DNA of 64,000 nt from Oleispirillum sp965228165 (GTDB taxonomy: Bacteria; Pseudomonadota; Alphaproteobacteria; Rhodospirillales; Rhodospirillaceae): contig CBDDHB010000003.1 in the NCBI GenBank assembly GCA_965228165.1, positions 1,860,001 through 1,924,000 of the forward strand, written 5' to 3'. Position 1 is the stretch's first letter. Each line of letters begins with the position of its first letter. Position numbers and translations under genes: made by a program. Shown here one piece after another: positions 46,916 through 55,218 of this stretch. Below the pieces are notes generated by a model. It saw nothing but the letters and a program-made list of their open reading frames with translations, was not told where the DNA came from and searched no databases.

Positions 46916-48040
46916 ATGACTGAGACCCGCCTGACCGAGAACGACGTTCACAAGTTGTTGGCCGATCCCTCGGGGGAAACCCGCGCGGAAACCGCCGCGA
47001 AGCTTGCGATTCAGTTCGATCAGGGCAACCTCTCGCCATCCGAGCGCGCGATGGCGGAGCAGATTTTCCGCATCATGGTCAAGGACGCCGAGGTTCGCGT
47101 GCGCGAGGCTCTGGCGATCAACCTGAAGGAAAACCCCAACGTTCCGCATGACGTGGCGGTGACCCTGGCCAAGGACGTGGACCAGGTGGCGCTGCCGGTC
47201 CTGCGCTTCAGCGAGATTCTCTCCGACGAGGATCTGGTGCAGATCATCCGCTCCCAGGATCGCGGCAAGCAGAAGGCGATCGCCACGCGCGCGCGGGTGT
47301 CCGCCGTCGTCGCCGAGGCGATCGTCGAGGATGCGGACAAGGAGGCGGTGGTCGCCCTGGTCGCCAACGAAGGCGCCGATCTGACCAAAAAGTCCCTGGA
47401 CAAGGTGATCGACAAGTACGGCCAGGACGAGGACGTGCAAAAGCCGATGGTGGCGCGGTCGGCGCTGCCGGTGACCATCGTCGAGCGTTTGGTGCATCAG
47501 GTTTCGGAAAACCTGCGCGAACACCTGCTGACCCACCATGAAATGCCGCCGTCGATGGCCGCCGACCTGATCCTTCAGGCGCGGGAACGGGCGACCATCG
47601 GGCTGTCCACCAATTCCTCCGAGGACGACGTGGAACGGCTGGTCAACCAGCTTTACAACAACGGTCGCCTGACGCCGTCGATCGTCCTGCGCGCGCTGTG
47701 CATGGGCGATACCAAGTTCTTCGAGTACGCGATGGCGCGCCGCGTCGGCATCCCGGTGATGAACGCCCGCATGTTGATCCACGATTCCGGCGATCTTGGC
47801 CTGGAAGGCCTGTACGGAAAGTCGGGAATGCCGCGCAATTTCTTCCCGGCGGTGAAGGCGGCGATCGCCGTCGCCAAGGAGATGAGCTACGACGGCGAAC
47901 CGGGCGACCGCGAACGCTATGCCCGCCGCATGCTGGAACGGGTGCTGACCCAGTACGGCGACCTGGGCGTCGATTTCGACAACGACGACCTAGAATATCT
48001 GCTGACCAAGATGAACGGCCTGCCCGCCACCTCGCACTGA
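46916..48040 (+). CDS. DUF2336 domain protein
   Basis: 374 residues, soluble, mostly alpha-helical, rich in repeated helix pairs (AKLAIQFDQGNLSPSERAMA, ALAINLKENPNVPHDVAVTL, ARVSAVVAEAIVEDADKEAV). This HEAT-like pattern and the end PAVKAAIAVAKEMSYDGEPG mark the DUF2336 family, known almost only from Alphaproteobacteria. Function unknown. A TATAGT box lies near 46852. It is followed by a strong terminator, so it is monocistronic. Confidence 0.88.
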   Translation: MTETRLTENDVHKLLADPSGETRAETAAKLAIQFDQGNLSPSERAMAEQIFRIMVKDAEVRVREALAINLKENPNVPHDVAVTLAKDVDQVALPVLRFSEILSDEDLVQIIRSQDRGKQKAIATRARVSAVVAEAIVEDADKEAVVALVANEGADLTKKSLDKVIDKYGQDEDVQKPMVARSALPVTIVERLVHQVSENLREHLLTHHEMPPSMAADLILQARERATIGLSTNSSEDDVERLVNQLYNNGRLTPSIVLRALCMGDTKFFEYAMARRVGIPVMNARMLIHDSGDLGLEGLYGKSGMPRNFFPAVKAAIAVAKEMSYDGEPGDRERYARRMLERVLTQYGDLGVDFDNDDLEYLLTKMNGLPATSH

Positions 48041-48060
48041 GCGGGAAACCGTCGGCATCA

Positions 48061-48087
48061 AGCCCCGCTCCGGCGGGGCTTTTGTTT
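48061..48087 (+). terminator. Terminator after the DUF2336 gene
   Basis: An 8-bp stem AGCCCCGC with GCGGGGCT, loop TCCG, then TTTTGTTTTG. Confidence 0.92.
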
Positions 48088-48409
48088 TGGATCACGTGGC
48101 GCGCGGGCGAACGTCGCGTTCGATCTCCACGCGGATATCCCGACATCGTTGGCGTTGCCGTTTTTTCAAACGAAGCGGACGCTGTGTGTCCCCTCCCGGT
48201 CGCCCCCAGGGCCCCGAGGCGGTTCCCCCGGCGGCAAGCGCGGATTTTGGATATCCATAGGCGACTGCTTTCCCCCGGAATGTCCGGATATCGATGACGA
48301 TTGGCGGGAACGCGAGATACGCCCCCAAAAAGCAACATTATAACGTATTTTGTCCATGGGCTGGCCGGGGGGGGCAACCCATTGGAATTTCTGAATTCCA
48401 TTTCATCGC
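48088..48409. other. Intergenic region upstream of the TonB-dependent receptor
   Basis: About 320 bases, AT-richer than the rest of the window. It holds three GATATC cores (near 48134, 48250 and 48287). The outer two form a near-perfect inverted repeat: GATATCCCGACAT at 48134-48146 and ATGTCCGGATATC at 48280-48292 (one mismatch). These could be sites for a regulator of the receptor. I see no clear Fur box and no supported ORF. Confidence 0.5.
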
Positions 48410-50704
48410 ATGGGGAAAAAGATGATGGGTTATACAAGTTGGCGCGCCGCGTTACGTGCGGGGGTATGCGCTTTGCCTTTGATTCTTGCGGCCAGAATCG
48501 CCCTGGCGGACGAGGTTGAGGCTCAGGCTCAGGCTCAGGCTCAGGACGAGGTCGTGCCGGAGGTGACGGTCATCGGTGAGCGGGACAAAGGAAAGTCCGT
48601 TCCCGACAACCTTCCCGCCGTGGTCGAGAGCCTGACCGCCGAGGAAATCCGCGAAAGCATCAACGTCGTGAATACCTTCGACGTGATCAAGAACATCCCC
48701 AGCTATTCGATCAACGAAGGCGGTTACGAGGTGGGGGCGATCGCGACGCGCACCAGTTCGGAATGGATTCGCAACGTCGTTTATGCCGACGATCTGCTTC
48801 TTTCCAATTATCTCCATCCGAAGTACCGGACCAACCTGCGCATGGTTTCGCCGGAAGAAATCAGGCGGATCGATGTGATCTACGGTCCTTTTTCCGCCCT
48901 TTATCCCGGCAATTCCATGGGCGGCGTGATGGTTCTGGAAACCAAGATGCCGGATAAGCTGGAAGCGCATGGCAAGATCCAGTTCGCCAACGAGTCGTTC
49001 GACCTTTACGGCACGCATGACGATTATCAGACCTATCAGGGCAACATGATGATCGGCAATCGCGACGGAAAGCTCTCCTACGTGATCAGCGCCGACCATA
49101 CCGACATGGAAACCCATCCCCGTTGGTTCGGCGCGATGACGCCGACCGCCGGCGGCGGCGGAACCGCGGCTTCGGGCGTGCACGTGGATCAGGACAAGAC
49201 CGGTGCGAACCGCTATGTCGGCAGCGGTTACGGACAGTTCCATTATGTGGAGGACACGGCGAAGGTGAAGGTCGCCTACGATGTCGCTCCGGCGGCGCAA
49301 TTGGCCTATACCTTGGGTTTCTGGAGCCAGAAAAGCTCGTCGGATGCCGAATCCTACCTGACCGACGCGGCGGGGAATCCGATCTATTCCGGTAAGGTCA
49401 CCTATAACGGTCAGACCTATAACGTGGCGACCACGTCGAAATCCCGTGGCGATACCCTTCAGGTGCTCAACGGCCTGTCGTTCAAGACCGACACCGGGGG
49501 GTATTGGGACTGGGACGCGGTGGTCAGCCTGTACACCAACCTGGAAAACACCTCGCGAACCGGAAGCAACTGGGCGACCACCGGCGCCGGGACGGTGCAA
49601 TACCAGGACGGCACCGGCTGGGTGACGGGCGATTTGCGGGGGGTGTGGCGATCCGAGGGGCGGCGCGGCAGCCCGCACGAGATTTCCTTCGGGTATCACG
49701 CGGACCAGTACAACCTCAACCAGACCACCTATACCGTGTCGGACTGGCTGCATGGTTCCGGCAACAGCGTCAGCGCGGGTTCCGAGGGCAAGACCCGCAC
49801 CCAGGCGCTTTATCTTCAGGAGGCATGGCGATTCTTCCCCGATTGGACCCTGACGCTCGGCGGTCGCGGCGAAAGGTGGGAAGCCTTCGACGGCTTAAGC
49901 GTGAAGTCGGCGAAGACGGCGCACTATGAGGACGTAACGGCCACGCGGTTCTCGCCGAAGGCCGCGCTGAGTTGGCAGGCCACCCCGGAGTTGGAGGAAC
50001 GGATCTCGGTCGGTAAGGCGTATCGTTTCCCCTCGGTCGGCGAGCTTTATCAGGCGATTACCTCGGGCGGCGCCCTCGTCATCAACAATCCCGATCTCAA
50101 GCCCGAGAACGTGTTGGCCATCGACTGGTCGTCCGAATACACGGTGGGCAAGGACAGCATCCGCGTCTCGCTGTTCCATCAGACCATCCGGGACGCGCTG
50201 CTGTCGCAGACCAGCGATTTGAACGGCGTGTCCACTTCTTGGTACCAGAACATCGACGAGGCGGTGGTGAACGGATTCGAGGTTGCCGGGCGCACGCGCG
50301 ACGTCTTCACCCCCGGCCTGGATCTGAGTGCCAGTCTGACGTATTCGGGGTCCGAGATTACGAAGAATCCAGCCGCGCCCCTGACCGAAGGGCATCACCT
50401 GACCAGCATTCCGACCTGGCGGGCGAACGCGACGCTCACCTATCACCAGAACGAAGCCCTGTCCTATTCCGGTACGGTGCATTATGCCCGGGATAACGCC
50501 ATCGTCGCCGATGGCACCGACACCAACCGGCAGACCCATGGGGCTCTCAGCGACTATTTCCTCGTGGACGGTCGCCTGAACTATAAGCTGTCGGATAACT
50601 ACGGATTGGCGGTCGGCGTGAACAATCTGTTCAACGAGAAGTATTACAACATGAGCGCCATGCCGCAGCGGACCCTGTTCGCCGAGATGCGGTTCGATTA
50701 CTGA
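48410..50704 (+). CDS. TonB-dependent outer membrane receptor
   Basis: 764 residues from ATG 48410; ATGs at 48422 and 48425 are better spaced from GGGGAAAA and may be the real start. Signal peptide (LRAGVCALPLILAARIALA), then an Ala-Gln repeat, a TonB box-like EVTVIGER near residue 48, the plug domain (LTAEEIRESINVVNTFDVIK, EEIRRIDVIYGPFSALYPGNSMGG) and a 22-strand-type barrel ending in ERF-like EMRFDY with terminal aromatic Tyr. C-terminal barrel motifs: YRFPSVGELYQAI, NPDLKPENVLAIDWSSEY and VGVNNLFNEKYYNM. Imports a ligand such as a siderophore or cofactor by TonB energy. Base composition is lower in GC than its neighbours, suggesting transfer. It is convergent with an AraC regulator. Confidence 0.93.
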   Translation: MGKKMMGYTSWRAALRAGVCALPLILAARIALADEVEAQAQAQAQDEVVPEVTVIGERDKGKSVPDNLPAVVESLTAEEIRESINVVNTFDVIKNIPSYSINEGGYEVGAIATRTSSEWIRNVVYADDLLLSNYLHPKYRTNLRMVSPEEIRRIDVIYGPFSALYPGNSMGGVMVLETKMPDKLEAHGKIQFANESFDLYGTHDDYQTYQGNMMIGNRDGKLSYVISADHTDMETHPRWFGAMTPTAGGGGTAASGVHVDQDKTGANRYVGSGYGQFHYVEDTAKVKVAYDVAPAAQLAYTLGFWSQKSSSDAESYLTDAAGNPIYSGKVTYNGQTYNVATTSKSRGDTLQVLNGLSFKTDTGGYWDWDAVVSLYTNLENTSRTGSNWATTGAGTVQYQDGTGWVTGDLRGVWRSEGRRGSPHEISFGYHADQYNLNQTTYTVSDWLHGSGNSVSAGSEGKTRTQALYLQEAWRFFPDWTLTLGGRGERWEAFDGLSVKSAKTAHYEDVTATRFSPKAALSWQATPELEERISVGKAYRFPSVGELYQAITSGGALVINNPDLKPENVLAIDWSSEYTVGKDSIRVSLFHQTIRDALLSQTSDLNGVSTSWYQNIDEAVVNGFEVAGRTRDVFTPGLDLSASLTYSGSEITKNPAAPLTEGHHLTSIPTWRANATLTYHQNEALSYSGTVHYARDNAIVADGTDTNRQTHGALSDYFLVDGRLNYKLSDNYGLAVGVNNLFNEKYYNMSAMPQRTLFAEMRFDY
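48521..48544 (+). repeat. Hexamer repeat (GCTCAG)4 in the receptor gene
   Basis: Four perfect copies of GCTCAG, encoding Ala-Gln x4 just after the signal peptide and before the TonB box. Slippage would change the linker by two residues without frameshift. Confidence 0.95.
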
Positions 50705-50803
50705 ACGCATATTCGCTTATTGCCAAGGATGGCCGACATCGTCGTCCGGTTCTGGAGCGTAAAAAGCCCAGGCCCGGACGACGGGCGGCTTCCTTGGTCT
50801 GGA

Positions 50804-51693
50804 TCAATCCGAAGGCCGGACGTCTTCTTCGGCGGCGGCGCGGAGGACGTCGCCGGGGCCGCCCGTGGCATGGCGGACGAATTCGGAAGGCAATCGTCCC
50901 GCGATCCGGCGGAACATCGTCGTGAACGCGCTCTGGCTGGAGTACCCCATGTCGAGGGCGACGCCGAGAACGCTCTCCCCCGTGCTCAAGCGCGCCATCG
51001 CCTCGATCACCCGGAGACATTGCCTCCAACGGCTGAAGCTCATGCCGGTTTCCGTCGCGAACAGACGGGTAAGGGTCCGGGTGCTCATGTGGTTTTCGAC
51101 GGCCCACTCGGCGAGGGATCTCGGATCCCCCGGCTGAGAGATCAGAGCATTGATCACCGTGCGGATGCGGGGATGGTCTGACAGCGGCAAAAAGACGATG
51201 TCGTCCTTCGTCGCGGCGGCGCAGATTTGGTCGGCCAGAACGATCATGGCCCGGTGGTCGCTGCTTCGCAGGGGGGGGTGGATCCCTCGGCGAGGTCCTT
51301 GCCGAAGGACATGAGTTCGCGCAGCAACGGCGTGGCATTCACGGCGTGGCAGGTGGCGGGCGTGCCTTCCACGGCCTGGGTGTCGATGTAGGCGCTGTGA
51401 ACCACCATGTCGGTGACGGCGAAGACCTGATGCTTGACGTGCGGTGGAACCCATATTCCTTGCCGCGGCGTTCCGGACCAGATGCGACCTCCGGCAAGGA
51501 CCCGAAGCCGACCGCAGTGGGGATAGATGAATTGCCCGCGCTGGTGCATATGGGGATGCGCCTGAAATCCCCTTTTCAAGAGAGACGGCAGAACGAAGAC
51601 CGGAGACGGATGGGATTCAATACGGCGGAGACGTTCTGGAGACGGGCCATCCCCGGTTTCTGGCTGAAACGCGATGGATTGTGGCGTAAACAC
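50804..51693 (-). pseudogene. AraC-family transcriptional regulator, frameshifted at a G8 tract
   Basis: N-terminal cupin-type sensor: HPHMHQRGQFIYPHCGRLRVLAG and GIWVPPHVKHQVFAV. The first frame ends at 51244 with CEAATTGP. The next frame continues HPPLRSSDHRAMIVLADQ and a full C-terminal AraC domain, AEWAVENHMSTRTLTRLFATE and VALDMGYSSQSAFTTMFRRI, to the stop at 50804. The break lies in the G8 run 51271-51278. One more G (or two fewer) gives about 296 residues. The type resembles NimR-like regulators that usually act on a neighbouring transport gene. The opposite gene is the TonB receptor, so it may be the target. Switching by slippage in G8 is possible, but similar shifts elsewhere in the window suggest error. 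Confidence 0.85.
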
Positions 51694-51858
51694 AAGAATC
51701 CTCGTCGAGTCGTCGAATATCTGTGGCAGTCATTATTTTGCATATAGCGGAAATAAATTCGAGACGCGACTTGAATTTGGCGATGATTCTCGCCTTCTGG
51801 CATCGGCATTGCGAAACGGGTGGGGTTTTCTTTCGGTCGATAGCGGGGGCGAGAAAAC

Positions 51859-51897
51859 GAAAACGGCTTTCGGTGGATCATACCGAAAGCCGTTTTT
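51859..51897 (-). terminator. Terminator of the tRNA-Pro gene
   Basis: A 15-bp stem (AAAACGGCTTTCGGT with its complement), a 7-base loop and T-rich flanks on both strands. On the minus strand it follows the tRNA 3' end by about 30 bases. Confidence 0.9.
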
Positions 51898-51925
51898 CAT
51901 CGATCGTCTCGACCGAAAGAAACCA

Positions 51926-52002
51926 TGGTCGGAGTGAGTGGATTCGAACCACCGGCCCCTGCCTCCCGAAGACAGTGCTCTACCAGGCTGAGCTACACTC
52001 CG
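51926..52002 (-). tRNA. tRNA-Pro (anticodon CGG)
   Basis: 77 bases including an encoded CCA. Cloverleaf read on the minus strand: acceptor CGGAGTG/CACTCCG, D arm GCTC...GAGC, anticodon stem CTGTC/GGCAG with loop TTCGGGA (anticodon CGG, reads CCG), T arm GGTGG/CCACT around TTCGAAT, discriminator A, then CCA. It has its own promoter and terminator. Confidence 0.96.
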
Positions 52003-52021
52003 TCCCTTGGCCGAGGCCGGG

Positions 52022-52051
52022 TTTATACGATGCCGTCCGGACCCTTGTCCA
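52022..52051 (-). promoter_or_regulatory. Sigma70-type promoter of tRNA-Pro
   Basis: On the minus strand TGGACA (-35) and TATAAA (-10) are 18 bases apart, and the -10 box ends about 20 bases before the tRNA 5' end. A GC-rich discriminator (CCCGGCC) follows. Confidence 0.65.
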
Positions 52052-52066
52052 GCGCTTTTTTGGGTT

Positions 52067-53092
52067 TCAGAAAGCCCGTTCGATGCAGAACTCGACGATC
52101 TCCAACATCGCGGATTTCATCGGACTTTCCGGGAAGATGGCAAGCGCGTCGCGGGCCCGGTCGCCGTAGTGGCGGGCGCGTTTGACGGTGTCGTCCAGGG
52201 CCGCGTGGCGGGCCATCAGGCCTTGCGCGCGGGCGAGGTCGGCGCCGGCCTCGTCCTGCTCCAGGTCTTCCAGGGTGCGCCGCCAGAAGGCGCGTTCCTC
52301 GTCGTCGCCGCGTCGGAAGGCGAGGATCACCGGCAGGGTGATCTTGCCCTCGCGGAAGTCGTCGCCCACCGTCTTGCCGAGTTTCTCCTGCACCGCCGAA
52401 TAGTCGAGAACGTCGTCAATCAGCTGGAAGGCGATGCCCAGGTTCTGGCCGTACTGCTCCAGCGCCTTTTCCTCGGGGGCGGGGCGTTCGGCAATCACCG
52501 CGCCGATCTGGCAGGCGGCGGCGAACAGGCGGGCGGTTTTGGATTCGATCACCTCCAGGTACGCCGCCTCGTCGGTTTCGGTGTCGTTGGCGGTGGTCAG
52601 TTGCAGCACCTCGCCCTCGGCGATCACCGAGGAGGCGCGGGAGAGAATCTCCATCACCCGGAGCGATCCGTCCTCGACCATCAGTTCAAAGGCGCGGCTG
52701 AACAGAAAGTCGCCGACCAGCACGCTCGCCTGGTTGCCCCATACCGCGTTGGCCGAGGCCTGGCCGCGCCGCAAGTCGCTTTCGTCGACCACGTCGTCGT
52801 GCAGCAGAGTGGCGGTGTGGATGAACTCGACGCAGGCGGCGAGCAGAACCTGACGATTGCCGGACGCGGCGCACAGCCTGGCCGAGGCCAGGGTGAGTAT
52901 CGGGCGCAGCCGCTTGCCGCCGGAGGCGACCAGATGCCCGGCGAGTTGCGGAATCAGCGCCACCGGGCTTTCCATGCGCGCGACGATGGCGCGGTTGACC
53001 GCTTCCAGGTCGTCCTCGACCAGACGGCGCAAGTCCTCGAAGGCGGAGGACGAACGGCTGCGACCCGAGGACAGATTGACGACGTTGGACAC
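52067..53092 (-). CDS. ispB: Polyprenyl (octa/deca-prenyl) diphosphate synthase
   Basis: 341 residues. trans-Prenyltransferase making the side chain of ubiquinone. First Asp-rich motif LLHDDVVDESDLRRGQASAN near residue 100, second in AFQLIDDVLDYSAVQEKLGK near 228, and GGKRLRPILTLASARL near 58. Chain length cannot be read reliably. Its stop is close to the tRNA-Pro promoter; the TrmN6-type gene starts divergently 105 bases away. Confidence 0.94.
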   Translation of the reverse strand: MSNVVNLSSGRSRSSSAFEDLRRLVEDDLEAVNRAIVARMESPVALIPQLAGHLVASGGKRLRPILTLASARLCAASGNRQVLLAACVEFIHTATLLHDDVVDESDLRRGQASANAVWGNQASVLVGDFLFSRAFELMVEDGSLRVMEILSRASSVIAEGEVLQLTTANDTETDEAAYLEVIESKTARLFAAACQIGAVIAERPAPEEKALEQYGQNLGIAFQLIDDVLDYSAVQEKLGKTVGDDFREGKITLPVILAFRRGDDEERAFWRRTLEDLEQDEAGADLARAQGLMARHAALDDTVKRARHYGDRARDALAIFPESPMKSAMLEIVEFCIERAF

Positions 53093-53196
53093 CGCATCAC
53101 CCGCGCTGGCAAGGGGTTACTCTAGACGTAACGCAGAATACGGGCCGCTCTTCCTTTGGGTCAAGCGCGGGGTTCGCGGCGGCGGACGGGCGCGGT

Positions 53197-53970
53197 ATGA
53201 TCGCCGCCATGGATCAGGCCACGATCAGCGAAGATGGGCTCCTCGACGGGCGGGTGCGGCTGTTGCAACCGGCGGCGGGATATCGCGCCGCGGTGGACCC
53301 GGTGCTGCTGGCGGCGGCGGTGCGCGCGGTCGCGGGCGGCCGGGCGCTCGACCTGGGGTGCGGCACCGGCGCGGCGGCCCTGTGCCTGGCGGCGCGGCGG
53401 CCCGACCTCGCGGTGTTCGGGGTGGAGCTTCAGCCGGAATATGCCGATCTGGCGCGGCGCTCGGCGGGGTTGTCCGGCCTTGCCGGGCGGGTCACGGTGG
53501 CCGAGGGCGATCTGCGGGAATTGGCCGCGCTGCCGGGGGATTGGCGGGGCTTCGACGCGGCGCTGGCCAACCCGCCCTATTTCACCGGCGGCAACCGCTC
53601 CCCCGACGCCGGGCGCGCCGTCGCCCACCATCGGGACGACGTCGCCCTGGCCGACTGGATCGACGCCGCGCGGCGCTGCCTGCGACCGGGCGGGGAGTTC
53701 GCGCTGATCTACCCGGCGGAGCGCCTGGGCGAGGTTCTGGCCGGATTCTCCGCCGGGTTCGGCGCGGTCGAGGCGATTCCCCTGTGGCCGAAGCCGGGCC
53801 GCCCGGCGAAGCGGGTGCTGGTGCGGGCGATCAAGGGGCGCAAGACGCCGCTGCGCTTGCGTCCCGGCGTGGTCCTGCACGCCGCCGACGGCGCCTATAC
53901 CGCTGCGGCGCTGCGGCTGCTGCGCGACGCGGCGGCCCTGGATGAAGCGATGGAGGATGCGGCATGCTGA
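53197..53970 (+). CDS. TrmN6-type tRNA1(Val) adenine N6-methyltransferase / small-domain methyltransferase
   Basis: 257 residues from ATG 53197 (a second ATG 12 bases later is equally possible). SAM motif ALDLGCGTGAAALCLAARRP near residue 50 and the N6-adenine-type catalytic NPPYFTGGN near 126. N terminus QATISEDGLLDGRVRLLQP and C-terminal KRVLVRAIKGRKTPLRLRPG fit the family that methylates tRNA. Substrate inferred from family. Overlaps the next small gene by 7 bases. Confidence 0.85.
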   Translation: MIAAMDQATISEDGLLDGRVRLLQPAAGYRAAVDPVLLAAAVRAVAGGRALDLGCGTGAAALCLAARRPDLAVFGVELQPEYADLARRSAGLSGLAGRVTVAEGDLRELAALPGDWRGFDAALANPPYFTGGNRSPDAGRAVAHHRDDVALADWIDAARRCLRPGGEFALIYPAERLGEVLAGFSAGFGAVEAIPLWPKPGRPAKRVLVRAIKGRKTPLRLRPGVVLHAADGAYTAAALRLLRDAAALDEAMEDAAC

Positions 53971-54194
53971 GTTTCGGCAAGATTCTGGTTCTGGGGGCGC
54001 TGGTCTGCGCCGTCCTTGTCGCCTTCCGGCGTTTCGGCGGCGGGCGGGGCGGAGCGGCGGGCGGGGCGTCCCCCACTCCGCCCGCGCCCGCGCCGCAAAC
54101 CCTGGAACGTTGCCCGGATTGCGGCGTGTATTACCTCAGCGGCGCGGCGGAGCCGTGCGCTCGCGCCGAATGTCCGCGCCGCCGCGAGTCATGA
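53964..54194 (+). CDS. Small membrane-anchored protein with a zinc-ribbon-like motif
   Basis: 76 residues. One N-terminal helix (ILVLGALVCAVLVAF), a Gly/Pro-rich linker, then CPDCGVYYLSGAAEPC, and C in RAECPRR. The CPxC pair plus two more Cys could bind zinc. Starts inside the 3' end of the methyltransferase gene, so co-translated. No function known; similar short proteins beside this methyltransferase occur in related bacteria (general impression, not checked). Confidence 0.75.
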   Translation: MLSFGKILVLGALVCAVLVAFRRFGGGRGGAAGGASPTPPAPAPQTLERCPDCGVYYLSGAAEPCARAECPRRRES

Positions 54195-54288
54195 AAATGA
54201 CGCAAAGCGGCGTCGCCCCACCCGCTCGGTCTTGACCGTCCGGGGCTGCCCCGTTAGGTTTCCAGCACGTTTTCTTTCCTGATTTTCG

Positions 54289-55218
54289 ATGGGCACCGTG
54301 AACGCACACACCGCTTCGGCCGCCGCGCGGCGCGCGCCGTCCTTCCAGGATTTGATCCTGACCCTGCACCGCTTCTGGGCGGACCGGGGCTGCCTGATCC
54401 TTCAGCCCTATGACATGGAGGTCGGGGCGGGCACCTTCCATCCCGCCACCACCCTGCGCGCCCTGGGCCCGGAGCCGTGGCGGGCGGCCTATGTGCAGCC
54501 CTCGCGCCGTCCCACCGACGGTCGCTATGGCGAGAATCCCAACCGCTTGCAGCACTATTACCAGTATCAGGTGCTGATGAAGCCCTCGCCCGACGCGGTG
54601 CAGGAACTTTATCTCGACAGCCTGCGGGCTCTCGGCATCGATCCCGACGAACACGACATCCGCTTCGTCGAGGACGACTGGGAATCGCCGACCCTGGGGG
54701 CCTGGGGGTTGGGGTGGGAAGTCTGGTGCGACGGCATGGAAGTCACCCAGTTCACCTATTTCCAGCAGGTCGGCGGCTTCGAATGCAATCCGGTGCCGGT
54801 GGAGCTGACCTATGGCCTGGAACGCCTGGCGATGTACGTGCAGGGGGTGGAGAACGTCTACGACCTGGATTTCAACGGTCGTGGGGTTTCCTATGGAGAG
54901 GTGTTCCACACCGCCGAGGTCGAATACTCCCGCCACAACTTCGAACTCGCCAACACCGAGATGCTGCTCGCCCACTTCCGCGACGCGGAAAAGGAATGCG
55001 CCGACCTGATCGCGGGCGGCGTCGCCTTGCCCGCCTATGACTACTGCCTGAAGGCGTCGCATCTGTTCAACCTGTTGGACGCGCGCGGCGTGATCAGCGT
55101 GACCGAGCGCGCCTCGTACATCGGGCGCGTCCGCGCCCTGGCGAAGGCCTGCTGCGAGGCGTTCCTGCGCACCCGCGGCCATTTGCCGCCTTTGACCGCA
55201 GGGGAGGTCGGCCGATGA
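54289..55218 (+). CDS. glyQ: Glycine-tRNA ligase alpha subunit
   Basis: 309 residues. Seen: FQDLILTLHRFWADRGCLIL, PYDMEVGAGTFHPATTLRAL near residue 40, EPWRAAYVQPSRRPTDGRYG near 63 and the class II motif LTYGLERLAMYVQGV near 170. Catalyses glycyl-tRNA formation with GlyS. Its stop overlaps the glyS start (ATGA). Confidence 0.98.
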   Translation: MGTVNAHTASAAARRAPSFQDLILTLHRFWADRGCLILQPYDMEVGAGTFHPATTLRALGPEPWRAAYVQPSRRPTDGRYGENPNRLQHYYQYQVLMKPSPDAVQELYLDSLRALGIDPDEHDIRFVEDDWESPTLGAWGLGWEVWCDGMEVTQFTYFQQVGGFECNPVPVELTYGLERLAMYVQGVENVYDLDFNGRGVSYGEVFHTAEVEYSRHNFELANTEMLLAHFRDAEKECADLIAGGVALPAYDYCLKASHLFNLLDARGVISVTERASYIGRVRALAKACCEAFLRTRGHLPPLTAGEVGR

